NCBI GenBank assembly: GCA_023663185.1
Contig: JAMPHY010000012.1
Coordinates: forward strand, 1 to 64,000
From: Clostridiales bacterium
Lineage (GTDB): Bacteria > Bacillota > Clostridia > Lachnospirales > Lachnospiraceae
Length of the DNA: 64,000 nucleotides
Direction of reading: 5' to 3'
The translations under genes were made by a program, and so were the position numbers. Below the pieces are notes generated by a model, which searched no databases, was not told where the DNA came from, and saw only the letters and a program-made list of their open reading frames with translations. Shown piece after piece: positions 42,211-50,929 of the stretch. Within the stretch, counting starts at the first letter, position 1. Each line of letters opens with the position of its first letter.

Positions 42211-42246
42211 TTGAATACAACCAATGCTTTTGTTATGATACAACCA
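42211..42246 (+). promoter_or_regulatory. Promoter with repeated ATACAACCA for the XRE/ABC operon
   Basis: TTGAAT (42211-42216), 17 bp, TATGAT (42234-42239). ATACAACCA occurs at 42215-42223 and 42238-42246, 23 bp apart, overlapping the -35 and -10 boxes; a site for the XRE protein is likely. Confidence 0.6.
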
Positions 42247-42278
42247 GAAAGCGAAAAAGAGAAAGGACGGTGTTTTTC

Positions 42279-43169
42279 ATGTCAAGTATATTAAGTGAAA
42301 GAATTGCTGCGCTGCGGAAAGAGCGGGGGCTGACTCAGGAGCAGTTGGGAAAATTGGTAGGCGTATCCTCGCAGGCTGTTGGTAAATGGGAAAAAGGCGG
42401 CGCGCCGGATATAGATTTGCTGCCTATTCTTTCTAAGCAGTTAGGAGTGAGTATTGATGCGCTCTTTGGCATGGAAGCGGGGGAGCAGGAGAAAGAAAGG
42501 GTAGATGCGGTAGTTGGACGCTGGCTTAGAGGCTTTCCCGATGAAGAGCGTATGAATCAGTTCTGCCATATGGTTTGGGCGGCGGTAAAATATTTTCTGC
42601 CCGCCGGATATGATTTGCCCGACTTGGGGTATTTGGAAAGCTGCCAGCCGGAAGTGTCCAAAGATTCATTAATGTATAGTAAGCTGCGGCATGGCGGCGG
42701 AATTTTGTTGGACGTACATGCGGAAGATATGAATTTTGTTACTCTTTGGCCAGAACCCAAAACAGGTTATGCCGCGTGGCTTGCTTCAAAAGAGGAGTAT
42801 CGGCAGTTGTTTTCATTATTGGCGAAGCCGGGCTGTCTTGAACTGTTAGAAGATTTATACAGTAGGAAAATCCGCTACTATGTGCCGGAGATGGTATCTA
42901 AGCAATCAGGGCTTCCCATAGGGCAGGTTCGGGAGCTGTTAGACGAGCTGACAGAATGTAATATCCTGCAGGTTTTAGAACTGGAATTGACCGAGGGAGA
43001 AGTCCGCGCCTATCAGCTTACTGAGCCTTTGGCGTTTGTGCCGTTTTTGTATATGGCGCGTGCCTTGATACAGGGCAAAATGAACTACCTTTTATTATAT
43101 GATGATGATGTGCCTATATTCAAGAAGAAAGCATGGAAGGAGAAGAAACAAAATGAGAAAGAATGTTAA
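42279..43169 (+). CDS. XRE-family regulator with unknown C-terminal domain
   Basis: A 296-residue protein. Residues 5-60 are an XRE helix-turn-helix (LSERIAALRKERGLTQEQLG KLVGVSSQAVGKWEKGG). The remaining 230 residues have no recognised domain; a winged-helix-like segment is seen near 210-255 (VPEMVSKQSGLPIGQVRELL DELTECNILQVLE). ATG 42279 follows AAAGGACGG. Its end overlaps the ABC exporter gene by 17 bp, so it probably regulates that exporter and itself. Confidence 0.82.
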   Translation: MSSILSERIAALRKERGLTQEQLGKLVGVSSQAVGKWEKGGAPDIDLLPILSKQLGVSIDALFGMEAGEQEKERVDAVVGRWLRGFPDEERMNQFCHMVWAAVKYFLPAGYDLPDLGYLESCQPEVSKDSLMYSKLRHGGGILLDVHAEDMNFVTLWPEPKTGYAAWLASKEEYRQLFSLLAKPGCLELLEDLYSRKIRYYVPEMVSKQSGLPIGQVRELLDELTECNILQVLELELTEGEVRAYQLTEPLAFVPFLYMARALIQGKMNYLLLYDDDVPIFKKKAWKEKKQNEKEC

Positions 43170-44802
43170 AAAGACTGCCACCATGATACATTATCTTAAT
43201 AAATTCAAAGCTCCCCTCATATTATCATTGCTGCCTCTCTTGATTGTCTGTGGAATGCAGGCAGCGGCGAGCTTGATTACGGCGGAAGTTTTTCAGCAGG
43301 TATTTGAGAAAGATATAGACGGGCTGGCTATCTGGATGCTTATCCTAGCTGGAGCATGGTTTTTGATTATGGTATTTAGTGCGCTAGAAGGACTGCTTCA
43401 AGGCTGGAGTATCCGTAAGCTTAACAATGCTGTACGGGCTGATATGACCGCAACTCTCTCTGTTATGGATTATAGTCACTATCATAGCGCTGATACCGGA
43501 GAATATCTTTCCCGTTTTACTAATGACGTCAATCAGATAGAAAATATGGCTTGGAAACCGTTTTTTCAGTTTGCGCAAGCTGCGGCAATGGCAGTATTCA
43601 GTGTGATTGCACTTTTGACAATCCATTGGTCGCTGCTATTAGCGGCGTTAGTAACTACTTTGGTGATGGTGTTTGTCCCGCAATTATTCAATAAAAAGAT
43701 GGAGCGGTTGGGTGATGTTTGTACTAAAGAACAGGCTGAGGCTACAGGTATATTCAAAGATTTGCTCTCCGGCTGGGACGTACTTAAATCTTTTGGGAAA
43801 AACAGAAGGTTTATCGATGGTTTTCATCATGCCAGCGAGCAGATTGAGCGGCCAAGATTCCGTCTTGCGTATACGAAGGGCTGCGTAGAGGCGGGGGTAG
43901 GCTGCGTCAACGTTCTTTGCCAGCTATTGATTACCGGTTTGGTAGGGCTGCTTGCCATCTGGGGCTATACTCAGGCAGGTTCAGTGGTGGCAGGCGGTAA
44001 TTTGTGCGGTATGTTATCAAATAGTTTGGGAAGTATGGCGGGACTATTGCTGGCATTTTCATCATCGAAGCCATATTTTGAGAAGATTACGGTCCATGCC
44101 GAAGACTTGCAAATTAGGAATGGTATAGAAATGGAAAAAATTAACAGTGAAATTTCCGTAGAAAATCTCAGTTTTGGGTATGGTGAGAAGTCCATTTTTC
44201 AAAACTTATCTCTTCAATTTAAAAAGGGCGGTAAATATGCGCTCACAGGTCCTTCCGGCTGTGGAAAGTCTACATTGCTGAAAATTTTGCTGGGCTGGAT
44301 TACAGAATATGGCGGAGAGATTTGCTTTGATGGTAAAAATGCTAAGGATTTCACCGCGGAACAGCTCCAACAGCATATGGGCTATATTGAGCAGAATGTG
44401 TTTTTATTCAATTCTACGATTAAAGATAATATTACCTTAGGGGAGACTTTTACAGATGAGAAGATAGAGAAGGCTTTACATGACAGTGCCCTTATAGGAG
44501 ACTTATCTTCAATGCCCGATGGAATCGAAACCGTTGTGGGCGAAGATGGCGCGAACCTTTCCGGCGGACAGAAGCAGCGGGTGGCGATTGCCCGCGCCCT
44601 AATCCATGACCGCTCCATTCTGCTTGTGGACGAGGGCACCAGCGCGCTTGATAAGGAGAATGCAGACATCGTGGAAAATAGCCTGCTTGCCAATCCGGAA
44701 CTGACACTGATTTTGGTAAGCCATCATCTTACTCCTGAGAGAAAGGAACAGTTTAATCATGTGTATGAGTTACAGTCAGAAGTGCTTGCGCCTGTAAATT
44801 AA
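43153..44802 (+). CDS. ABC exporter, fused permease and ATPase
   Basis: A 549-residue half-transporter, exporter type. Six membrane segments lie at about 15-300 and the ATPase at about 335-549: Walker A GPSGCGKSTLLK, signature [16 protein letters not shown], Walker B SILLVDEGTSALD, switch His in LVSHHL. It would act as a homodimer exporting a drug, lipid or peptide. ATG 43153, inside the end of the XRE gene, follows GGAGAAG; the frame from 43099 is not conserved. Its 3' end overlaps the convergent anti-sigma gene by 27 bp. Confidence 0.9.
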   Translation: MRKNVKKTATMIHYLNKFKAPLILSLLPLLIVCGMQAAASLITAEVFQQVFEKDIDGLAIWMLILAGAWFLIMVFSALEGLLQGWSIRKLNNAVRADMTATLSVMDYSHYHSADTGEYLSRFTNDVNQIENMAWKPFFQFAQAAAMAVFSVIALLTIHWSLLLAALVTTLVMVFVPQLFNKKMERLGDVCTKEQAEATGIFKDLLSGWDVLKSFGKNRRFIDGFHHASEQIERPRFRLAYTKGCVEAGVGCVNVLCQLLITGLVGLLAIWGYTQAGSVVAGGNLCGMLSNSLGSMAGLLLAFSSSKPYFEKITVHAEDLQIRNGIEMEKINSEISVENLSFGYGEKSIFQNLSLQFKKGGKYALTGPSGCGKSTLLKILLGWITEYGGEICFDGKNAKDFTAEQLQQHMGYIEQNVFLFNSTIKDNITLGETFTDEKIEKALHDSALIGDLSSMPDGIETVVGEDGANLSGGQKQRVAIARALIHDRSILLVDEGTSALDKENADIVENSLLANPELTLILVSHHLTPERKEQFNHVYELQSEVLAPVN

Positions 44803-45573
44803 CCCACTCGCCACAACCCCAACCGCGCCTATTACTATCGTTATAAACGCCACCCTTGAAAACCTTATCATGAAGCCTTCAAAGGTATCAAGATAGTATA
44901 GCCAGGAGGCGTACTGCTGGGCGAGGGAAAGTCCGGTTATATCAAGGCATAGCAGCCAGCCGCAGTTTTTGTTTTTCTTAACTATGCAGATAAAATGCCA
45001 GATTAGGAAAACAAACTGGATAATAAAAGCAATGATGAACTGCGCCTCCAGAAAATGCCCGCACTGTGATATGTCAAGTCCAAACGGAATCACTCCGGCT
45101 GAGATTTTGTGCATAAAATATAATAGCATTGACGTAATATATACGTCGGTTAGAAAAGAGACTGCGCCGGTAATGTATTCAGCCTTGCCGGGCGTCTTTT
45201 TATCCTTATAATCTATGCCGATAAGAAGCGTCATGAAGATGAATGTTATGAACAGCGCCAAATAAGCCGTGTGTGATAAAAAGACCGTATTTGTAAATGC
45301 GCAAAATCCGGTAACGGTCAAAAGTACCATGAGTAAGCCGCAAACCGCATTCTGATATTTCATTCTTCTTTTAAGTCTCTTTAAGCCGTCCAGTGATTTT
45401 TGCTCTAATTTTTCGCCGGTTAAGGCGTTCTCCTTATATAAGGCAAGCATTCGGCGGCATTCGCTGCAGCCTTCTATGTGCTCGTCTACGCAGAGCGTAG
45501 TCGCCTTAGAGCAGATTCCGTCGATATATGACGGAAGCAAATCTTTTATTATGTCACAATTAATCTTCTCCAT
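44776..45573 (-). CDS. Membrane anti-sigma factor with zinc-finger (zf-HC2) domain
   Basis: A 265-residue protein. The N-terminal anti-sigma domain has MEKINCDIIKDLLPSYIDGI and the metal motif HIEGCSECRRM (HxxxCxxC). About five to six hydrophobic segments follow (from residue 75 on). It should bind and hold the ECF sigma factor encoded just upstream, whose end overlaps its start by 14 bp. The signal is unknown. The convergent overlap with the ABC exporter is 27 bp. Confidence 0.85.
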   Translation of the reverse strand: MEKINCDIIKDLLPSYIDGICSKATTLCVDEHIEGCSECRRMLALYKENALTGEKLEQKSLDGLKRLKRRMKYQNAVCGLLMVLLTVTGFCAFTNTVFLSHTAYLALFITFIFMTLLIGIDYKDKKTPGKAEYITGAVSFLTDVYITSMLLYFMHKISAGVIPFGLDISQCGHFLEAQFIIAFIIQFVFLIWHFICIVKKNKNCGWLLCLDITGLSLAQQYASWLYYLDTFEGFMIRFSRVAFITIVIGAVGVVASGLIYRRKHF

Positions 45574-46039
45574 AATGAACCTCCTTGATTAATGTCATTT
45601 TTGCCCGGAAAAAAGTAACCCGCGCATTATTTTCGCTTATTTTAAGAATGTCTCCGATTTCTTTAAAAGAAAGTCCGCCAAGAACTCTTAACTCTACGAC
45701 TTTTCTTGTCTCTAAGGGCAGCTTATAAAGTACGCTCCATACATCTGCAAGCTCGATTTTGGCAATAGCCTGCTGTTCCGTGTTATCGCCGGATTCATAT
45801 TCAGCGTTTAGCACTTCCAGCGTCATGCGCTTATCTTTTGCCCAATGCTGATATAATAAATGTTTGGCAATCTGGCACAGCCAAGTAGACATTTTACAAC
45901 TGCCGTCATAAGAATCAATGGATTCGATAGCCTTTAAGAATGTCTCCTGCATTAAATCCTCCGACAGCAGCGCATCGCCGCATCTTTTATACAAAAAGAA
46001 AAAAACAATCTGAGAATATTCCCTGTATAGTTCGTCCAT
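45560..46039 (-). CDS. RNA polymerase ECF-type sigma factor
   Basis: A 159-residue sigma factor: MDELYREYSQIVFFFLYKRC then region 2 (SEDLMQETFLKAIESIDSYD, STWLCQIAKHLLYQHWAKDK) and region 4 (LPLETRKVVELRVLGGLSFK EIGDILKISENNARVTFFRA). The pair with a zf-HC2 membrane anti-sigma is very common in Lachnospiraceae. The upstream site TTTGTAAC-15-CCGATA suggests autoregulation. Confidence 0.92.
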   Translation of the reverse strand: MDELYREYSQIVFFFLYKRCGDALLSEDLMQETFLKAIESIDSYDGSCKMSTWLCQIAKHLLYQHWAKDKRMTLEVLNAEYESGDNTEQQAIAKIELADVWSVLYKLPLETRKVVELRVLGGLSFKEIGDILKISENNARVTFFRAKMTLIKEVHYGED

Positions 46040-46067
46040 TCGTAAGCAACCCCGTTTCTACTCTATA

Positions 46068-46096
46068 TATCGGATTTTTAGTGTATTCGTTACAAA
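46068..46096 (-). promoter_or_regulatory. Possible ECF-type promoter of the sigma/anti-sigma operon
   Basis: Read on the minus strand: TTTGTAAC (46096-46089), 15 bp, CCGATA (46073-46068). It matches the layout at 24702-24729. Confidence 0.45.
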
Positions 46097-46136
46097 TATT
46101 TTTATTTTGTGCTGGTAGTGGCTATTCAAAAAAGAT

Positions 46137-46164
46137 TGTTCTTATATATCGCATATGCTATACT
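46137..46164 (+). promoter_or_regulatory. Promoter of the Schlafen-type gene
   Basis: TTGTTC (46137-46142), 16 bp, TATACT (46159-46164). Confidence 0.6.
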
Positions 46165-46218
46165 AATATATGATAAAATGGTATTGTGTGAGCATTTTAA
46201 AAGACGGAGTGATTTTAT

Positions 46219-47574
46219 ATGGCAGAAAGCCAAAATGTAGAATGGAAACAATCGTGGCGAGATGAATATCTGAAATGGATATGCGGTTTTGCTAATGCAC
46301 AAGGTGGAAAAATATATATTGGAGCAAAAGACGATGGAACGATTGTAGGTCTTAAAGACAGCAAAAAGCTGTTAGAAGATATACCGAATAAAATTCAGAA
46401 TAAACTTGGTATTGTGGCAGATGTAAACCTATTAACAGAAGGCGGTTTGGAATATATTGAGATTGTTGTGAATCCTTGGGCATTTCCAGTAAATTGTGAT
46501 GGTGAATATCATTATCGCAGTGGTAGTACAAAACAACAGTTGAGAGGAAATGCACTAACGAATTTCCTTATGGCAAAGACAGGAATGAAATGGGATGCAG
46601 CAACCATATCTAATGTTTCGGTTTCAGATTTGGACAAAGAAAGTTTTGATATTTTTAAGCGAGAAGCGCTTCGTAGTGGACGTATGGCAAAAGAGGATTT
46701 GGACATTTCTAATGAAGAACTGTTGGAAAAATTAGAACTAATTGTAGATGGTAAATTGAAACGAGCTGGTGCATTATGCTTTTATAGAAATCCTGAAAAA
46801 GTCATCGGTGGTTGTTATGTAAAAATTGGAAAATTTGAAGGAAGTGAATTATTATATCAAGACGAAGTACATGGTTCGCTGCTCATTATTGCGGATAGGG
46901 TAATTGATTTAATTTACTTGAAATATTTAAGGGCATCAATTTCATATTACAAGGATACAAGAGTGGAGACCTATCCTTTTGCACGAGAAGCAGTGAGAGA
47001 AGCTGTGTTTAATGCGCTCATTCATTGTAACTGGGCAGATAACGTACCGATTCAGATTCGCATAGAAGAAGATGTTATGTTTGTCAGCAATTGCAGCATG
47101 CTTCCGTTTGGTTGGACTGTGGAGACTCTTTTGGAAGCCCATACATCAAAACCGTATAATCCGGATATAGCGAGAGTGTTTTACCGTGCAGGATATATTG
47201 AAAGTTGGGGGCGCGGCATACAAAAAATATGCGATGCCTGCAAAGAATTAGGAGCTGATGCACCGGAGTATATTGTTCATGGTGAAGATATTATGGTAAA
47301 GTTTAAGGCACTACAAGATGTCAAAGCGTCAGCCTTTAAAGCTTCAAAGCCTCAAAATGATGCTTTAAAAGATGCTTTGGAAGATAAATTAATGATGCTT
47401 TTGAAGGAAAATCCATATTTAACACAAAAGGAAATGGTTAAGAAATTATTTGTATCAAGGGCGACGGTTCAACGTCTTATCAAAAAATTAGATAGTGAAA
47501 AGAAATTGGAGCGTGCAGGTGGAAAACGATATGGTTATTGGGTGATTCATAATGAATATGATAGAACTAACTGA
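46219..47574 (+). CDS. Schlafen/AlbA_2-type ATP-binding putative transcriptional regulator
   Basis: A 451-residue protein. N-terminal AlbA_2 domain at about 1-115 (NVEWKQSWRDEYLKWICGFA NAQGGKIYIGAKDDGTIVGL), a middle region with an HATPase-like segment (REAVREAVFNALIHCNWADN VPIQIRI, GRGIQKICDACKELG), and a C-terminal winged helix (NPYLTQKEMVKKLFVSRATV QRLIKKLDS). Such proteins are widespread accessory genes, thought to bind DNA or RNA. Its base composition is more AT-rich than neighbours. It overlaps the next gene by 23 bp in another frame. Confidence 0.82.
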   Translation: MAESQNVEWKQSWRDEYLKWICGFANAQGGKIYIGAKDDGTIVGLKDSKKLLEDIPNKIQNKLGIVADVNLLTEGGLEYIEIVVNPWAFPVNCDGEYHYRSGSTKQQLRGNALTNFLMAKTGMKWDAATISNVSVSDLDKESFDIFKREALRSGRMAKEDLDISNEELLEKLELIVDGKLKRAGALCFYRNPEKVIGGCYVKIGKFEGSELLYQDEVHGSLLIIADRVIDLIYLKYLRASISYYKDTRVETYPFAREAVREAVFNALIHCNWADNVPIQIRIEEDVMFVSNCSMLPFGWTVETLLEAHTSKPYNPDIARVFYRAGYIESWGRGIQKICDACKELGADAPEYIVHGEDIMVKFKALQDVKASAFKASKPQNDALKDALEDKLMMLLKENPYLTQKEMVKKLFVSRATVQRLIKKLDSEKKLERAGGKRYGYWVIHNEYDRTN

Positions 47575-48226
47575 CATCACAAGTGCATATGGCAGAAAAA
47601 GAGTGCTAAACGGCGTTACACTGTGCGGCAGGCGTGGAGAGTGTATAGGCATAGTAGGATCTAACGGCTGCGGCAAATCCACGCTGCTTTCCATTATGGC
47701 GGGAGTTCTGACATCACTGTCAGGAAGTATAAGTTATTATGGCAAAGACGCCCTTAAAAACCGGAGCGTTTTTAAGAAAATGACAGGTTATGTACCGCAG
47801 GAAAATCCGCTTATGCCTGAACTCAGCGTATACGATAATCTGCGCTTGTGGTATACGGATAAGGCGGAGCTTAAAAAAGAATTAGAGCAGGGTTTTTTAC
47901 AGATATTAGGGATTCCTGAATTTATAAATACGCCTGTTTCTAAGCTCTCCGGCGGCATGAAAAAAAGAGTCAGTATAGGCATAGCGCTATCAGGTATGCC
48001 GCCCGTTTTGATATTAGACGAGCCGAGCGCAGCGCTGGATTTAGTATGTAAGGAAGATATCAGGCGGTATTTAAAGCTTTATTTGGAAAGAAAAGGAACT
48101 GTTGTGATTACGACGCATGAAGAAAGGGAGCTGGAACTATGCGACAGCCTGTATGTAATGAAGGACGGGCGGCTTAATGCGGTTGATAAGTCGCTGCGAG
48201 GCGAAGCGTTGACAGCGATGTTTTAA
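47552..48226 (+). CDS. ABC transporter ATP-binding protein
   Basis: A 224-residue stand-alone ATPase: Walker A GSNGCGKSTLL near residue 36, Q loop GYVPQENPLMP, signature LSGGMKKRVSIGIALS, Walker B VLILDEPSAALD, switch His in VITTHEERE. It should serve the two ABC-2 type permeases at 49676 and 50926. The start lies inside the preceding gene; ATG 47558 is an alternative. A 118-bp gap with a palindrome separates it from the next gene. Confidence 0.92.
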   Translation: MNMIELTDITSAYGRKRVLNGVTLCGRRGECIGIVGSNGCGKSTLLSIMAGVLTSLSGSISYYGKDALKNRSVFKKMTGYVPQENPLMPELSVYDNLRLWYTDKAELKKELEQGFLQILGIPEFINTPVSKLSGGMKKRVSIGIALSGMPPVLILDEPSAALDLVCKEDIRRYLKLYLERKGTVVITTHEERELELCDSLYVMKDGRLNAVDKSLRGEALTAMF

Positions 48227-48234
48227 ATATTGGT

Positions 48235-48319
48235 AAGTTCAGGCAAAGTGAATAAAAACGTAGCTCCATGCCTGAAAAGCGGTAAGTCGCTCCTTATTTT
48301 ATTCACTTTGCCTAAACTT
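48235..48319. repeat. Long palindrome inside the ABC-2 gene cluster
   Basis: Arms of 23 bp (48235-48257 and 48297-48319) are complementary at 22 positions, with a 39-nt loop containing AGCGGTAAG, close to the AGCGGTACTAAG block of the elements at 41953 and 52179. It lies directly after the ATPase gene and may shape the 3' end of that mRNA segment. Confidence 0.65.
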
Positions 48320-48343
48320 TAAATTATTTAAGGAGGTATTAAA

Positions 48344-49663
48344 ATGGAACAGTATGGAGAAATCAGGATTCCTGAGATTGAGGAAAAACATAACAGAAAT
48401 AAAAAGACTGTGATTGCGGCTATAATCGGCTGCATTGTTTCGGCGATAGTGTATATTACCGCGGGAGCATTAATTGTAAAGGCATATAATGTATATAATT
48501 CGGACGAAGCGGTGCTTTACAGGAGCTTGAGCAATCTGGTAAAAGAAATAAGCGAGCAGCAAAAGCTTCTGGTAGAGGCGGGTGTGGCTTCAGGTGCAGG
48601 CGGAGCAGGGGCGTCAAAAACGGAAATATCGCTTAACTTAAGCGGCGACGAGCTTCCGTTTACCATAGGCATAGACGAGACCAACCTAAGAGATGGGAGC
48701 GCACATAAACTGCAGTCTGAGATGGAACTCAGCATTATGAACTATACATTTATGGAATGCGATATATATGGTGATGATGAGCGGATTGTTGTTTCGCTGC
48801 CTGATATATTTGAGCAAAATCTGGAATTTTCACCGAAAAATGTAGACAAGCAGTATAATAAGTCGTTGTTTGCAGAAATGTATGGTACTATTGATGAAAC
48901 GGGACTTTCTTTTGATATGTTTGCGGAGCAGGAAAGTGACTTAATAAGTGTTGAGAAGTTTAAAGAACTATGGGAGGCTGAGAAACCTGAGGAGTCTATC
49001 CAAATCAGCAAGGTCAAAAGCACTGATAAACAGAGTGGATACAGTACATACCGTATTGTCATTCCTAAAGAGTGGATTATGTTTATGGAATCTGAAATTA
49101 GAGATTCCGTTATGGAAAAAAACGGTGTTACCGACTTTTATATTACGAATGACATTGCCCTGCTTATTGATATTGAGAAAAATAAGCGGATTACCATGAT
49201 TTCGTTGGAGGAACCAATGCAGTATTCTGTTGAGTATGAGGGTTATGTCGGAATTGCCAAACTTGACGGAAGTGTCAGTTTTTTAGGAGAAAATAGAAGT
49301 GTTGACGATATGGAACTAAATATTGAAACACAGATGCTGCTTAGTATGTTAGACAGCGATGGAGAAAGCTATGTATGGGAAGACATTCTTCCGGAAGAAG
49401 AACAAGTGAATATAGGTATTACACTAAAGTATGACTATAATGAAAATGACGGAAGTGTCACATATGATTTAGATAATATATTGATATCTATGGAAGAGCT
49501 TGGCGACATCAAGCTGACAGGAGAAATCAATGTAGAACCGCTTGACGAGAAAATTACGCAGCCCAAAGGCAAGACTATAAAGATATTTGAAATAACCGAA
49601 GAAGAATACGAGGATTTGGAAGAGCAGCTTATTGACAGCTTGCTTGGGATTATGGGTTATTAG
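48344..49663 (+). CDS. Membrane-anchored protein of unknown function, ABC-cluster partner
   Basis: A 439-residue protein with a short cytoplasmic N-terminus (about 20 residues), one membrane span at about 24-46 (TVIAAIIGCIVSAIVYITAG) and a large extracellular part. The latter starts with a helical segment and a Gly/Ala linker (VASGAGGAGASKTEI), then beta-rich sequence with many acidic residues. I do not recognise a family. It lies between the ATPase and the permease genes behind AAGGAGG, so it probably works with the exporter, for example as an accessory or substrate-handling protein. Confidence 0.7.
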   Translation: MEQYGEIRIPEIEEKHNRNKKTVIAAIIGCIVSAIVYITAGALIVKAYNVYNSDEAVLYRSLSNLVKEISEQQKLLVEAGVASGAGGAGASKTEISLNLSGDELPFTIGIDETNLRDGSAHKLQSEMELSIMNYTFMECDIYGDDERIVVSLPDIFEQNLEFSPKNVDKQYNKSLFAEMYGTIDETGLSFDMFAEQESDLISVEKFKELWEAEKPEESIQISKVKSTDKQSGYSTYRIVIPKEWIMFMESEIRDSVMEKNGVTDFYITNDIALLIDIEKNKRITMISLEEPMQYSVEYEGYVGIAKLDGSVSFLGENRSVDDMELNIETQMLLSMLDSDGESYVWEDILPEEEQVNIGITLKYDYNENDGSVTYDLDNILISMEELGDIKLTGEINVEPLDEKITQPKGKTIKIFEITEEEYEDLEEQLIDSLLGIMGY

Positions 49664-49675
49664 ATTGAAAGGGGC

Positions 49676-50929
49676 ATGGATATTGTAGTGAAAAGCACTT
49701 TCATCTTATGGAAATTGGAACTTAAGCGCATGATAAAACTTATGCCGTCCATGCTGTTTGAAGCGTGTATACTGCTGCTTATCCTAGCGGCAGTTGCTTT
49801 TGGTGCGGGTAAGCTTCTTTATCAGGACTCGCCTTTAATCCGTATAAACATTGCGGTTATTGAAGAAGAGGAAAATCCGCTTACGGATATGGCAGTTAAT
49901 TATATACAGGGTATGGAAAGCATTGCCGAGCATTGCAGCTTTAATATCGTAACGAAAGAGGAAGGCTTTAAGCTGCTTAATGAGGGAAATGCCGCTGCTG
50001 TCTTATATCTGCCCGCGGGTATGATAGAGGGGATTATGAACGGCAATAATGTGCCGGTACAGGTCTTTTTCCCTGAAAATGCAGGGATAGAGTCAGCGCT
50101 GCTCAAAGAGCTGACAGACGCAGGTCTTAAAATGCTGCGGGTGGCGCAGGCGGAAATATATGGTATTTATGATACTGCGAAAGAGTACGACACGCTGGAC
50201 ATGCTTTCTGTAATGGAAACCGATATAGATATGTATAATCTTGCTTTTGCGCTTGACAGATTGGCACTTTATGAGATACAGCAAGTATCTGCTACGGGGA
50301 GTCTTAACTTTGGACAGTATATGGCAGCATCGGGCGCAGTATTTTTTCTTATGCTTATGGGAATGACGTGTTATCCGATGATGCAGCCTTATCCTGCTGC
50401 GCTGCGCGCCCAGCTTAAGCGGAGTGAAATAGGTTTAGGAAAACAGTGCTTCGGCAAATGGTTGTGTGGACTTTGCAGCATTGCGATAAGCGCTGCGTTT
50501 TTTCTGCTGATTGTCAAATCTGTATTGAAAGCGTTTAACTACTCTGAATGGCTGCCGACAATGAGCTTAGGGCAGATAGGAACCGCAGTTGTTATTCTTA
50601 TATGTATTTCGACCTTTATATTTATGATATTTCAGATGGCGGCAAACGGGAGCGCGGCAATACTGGCGCTATTCTTTATTTCCATGATTATGCAATATTT
50701 TTCGGGCGGTATTCTGCCGTCGGCGTTCTTACCTGCGGCGGTCTGGAATGTCGGGAAGCTTCTGCCCACTAAATATCTGATTGAAGCTGCCGGAAGTATG
50801 TATACGGGCGCAGGCAGTTTTAGGGTTATAGGAATTTTACTTGGCTTTACGGCAGCATTCGGCATTGTGGCATATATCGCGGCGCATGGTACGGTGGCAT
50901 ATGCAGCGCGGGGAAGGAGCAGGGTATGA
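49676..50929 (+). CDS. ABC-2 type transporter permease
   Basis: A 417-residue membrane protein of the ABC-2 (YhgE/NodJ-like) layout: one span near the N-terminus (about 22-42), a large extracellular domain of about 150 residues (INIAVIEEEENPLTDMAVNY), then five spans from about residue 215 to the C-terminus. AAAGGGG lies right before ATG 49676, too close for it; GTG 49688 four codons on has a 13-nt spacing, so the start is uncertain. The next gene overlaps by 4 bp. Confidence 0.82.
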   Translation: MDIVVKSTFILWKLELKRMIKLMPSMLFEACILLLILAAVAFGAGKLLYQDSPLIRINIAVIEEEENPLTDMAVNYIQGMESIAEHCSFNIVTKEEGFKLLNEGNAAAVLYLPAGMIEGIMNGNNVPVQVFFPENAGIESALLKELTDAGLKMLRVAQAEIYGIYDTAKEYDTLDMLSVMETDIDMYNLAFALDRLALYEIQQVSATGSLNFGQYMAASGAVFFLMLMGMTCYPMMQPYPAALRAQLKRSEIGLGKQCFGKWLCGLCSIAISAAFFLLIVKSVLKAFNYSEWLPTMSLGQIGTAVVILICISTFIFMIFQMAANGSAAILALFFISMIMQYFSGGILPSAFLPAAVWNVGKLLPTKYLIEAAGSMYTGAGSFRVIGILLGFTAAFGIVAYIAAHGTVAYAARGRSRV

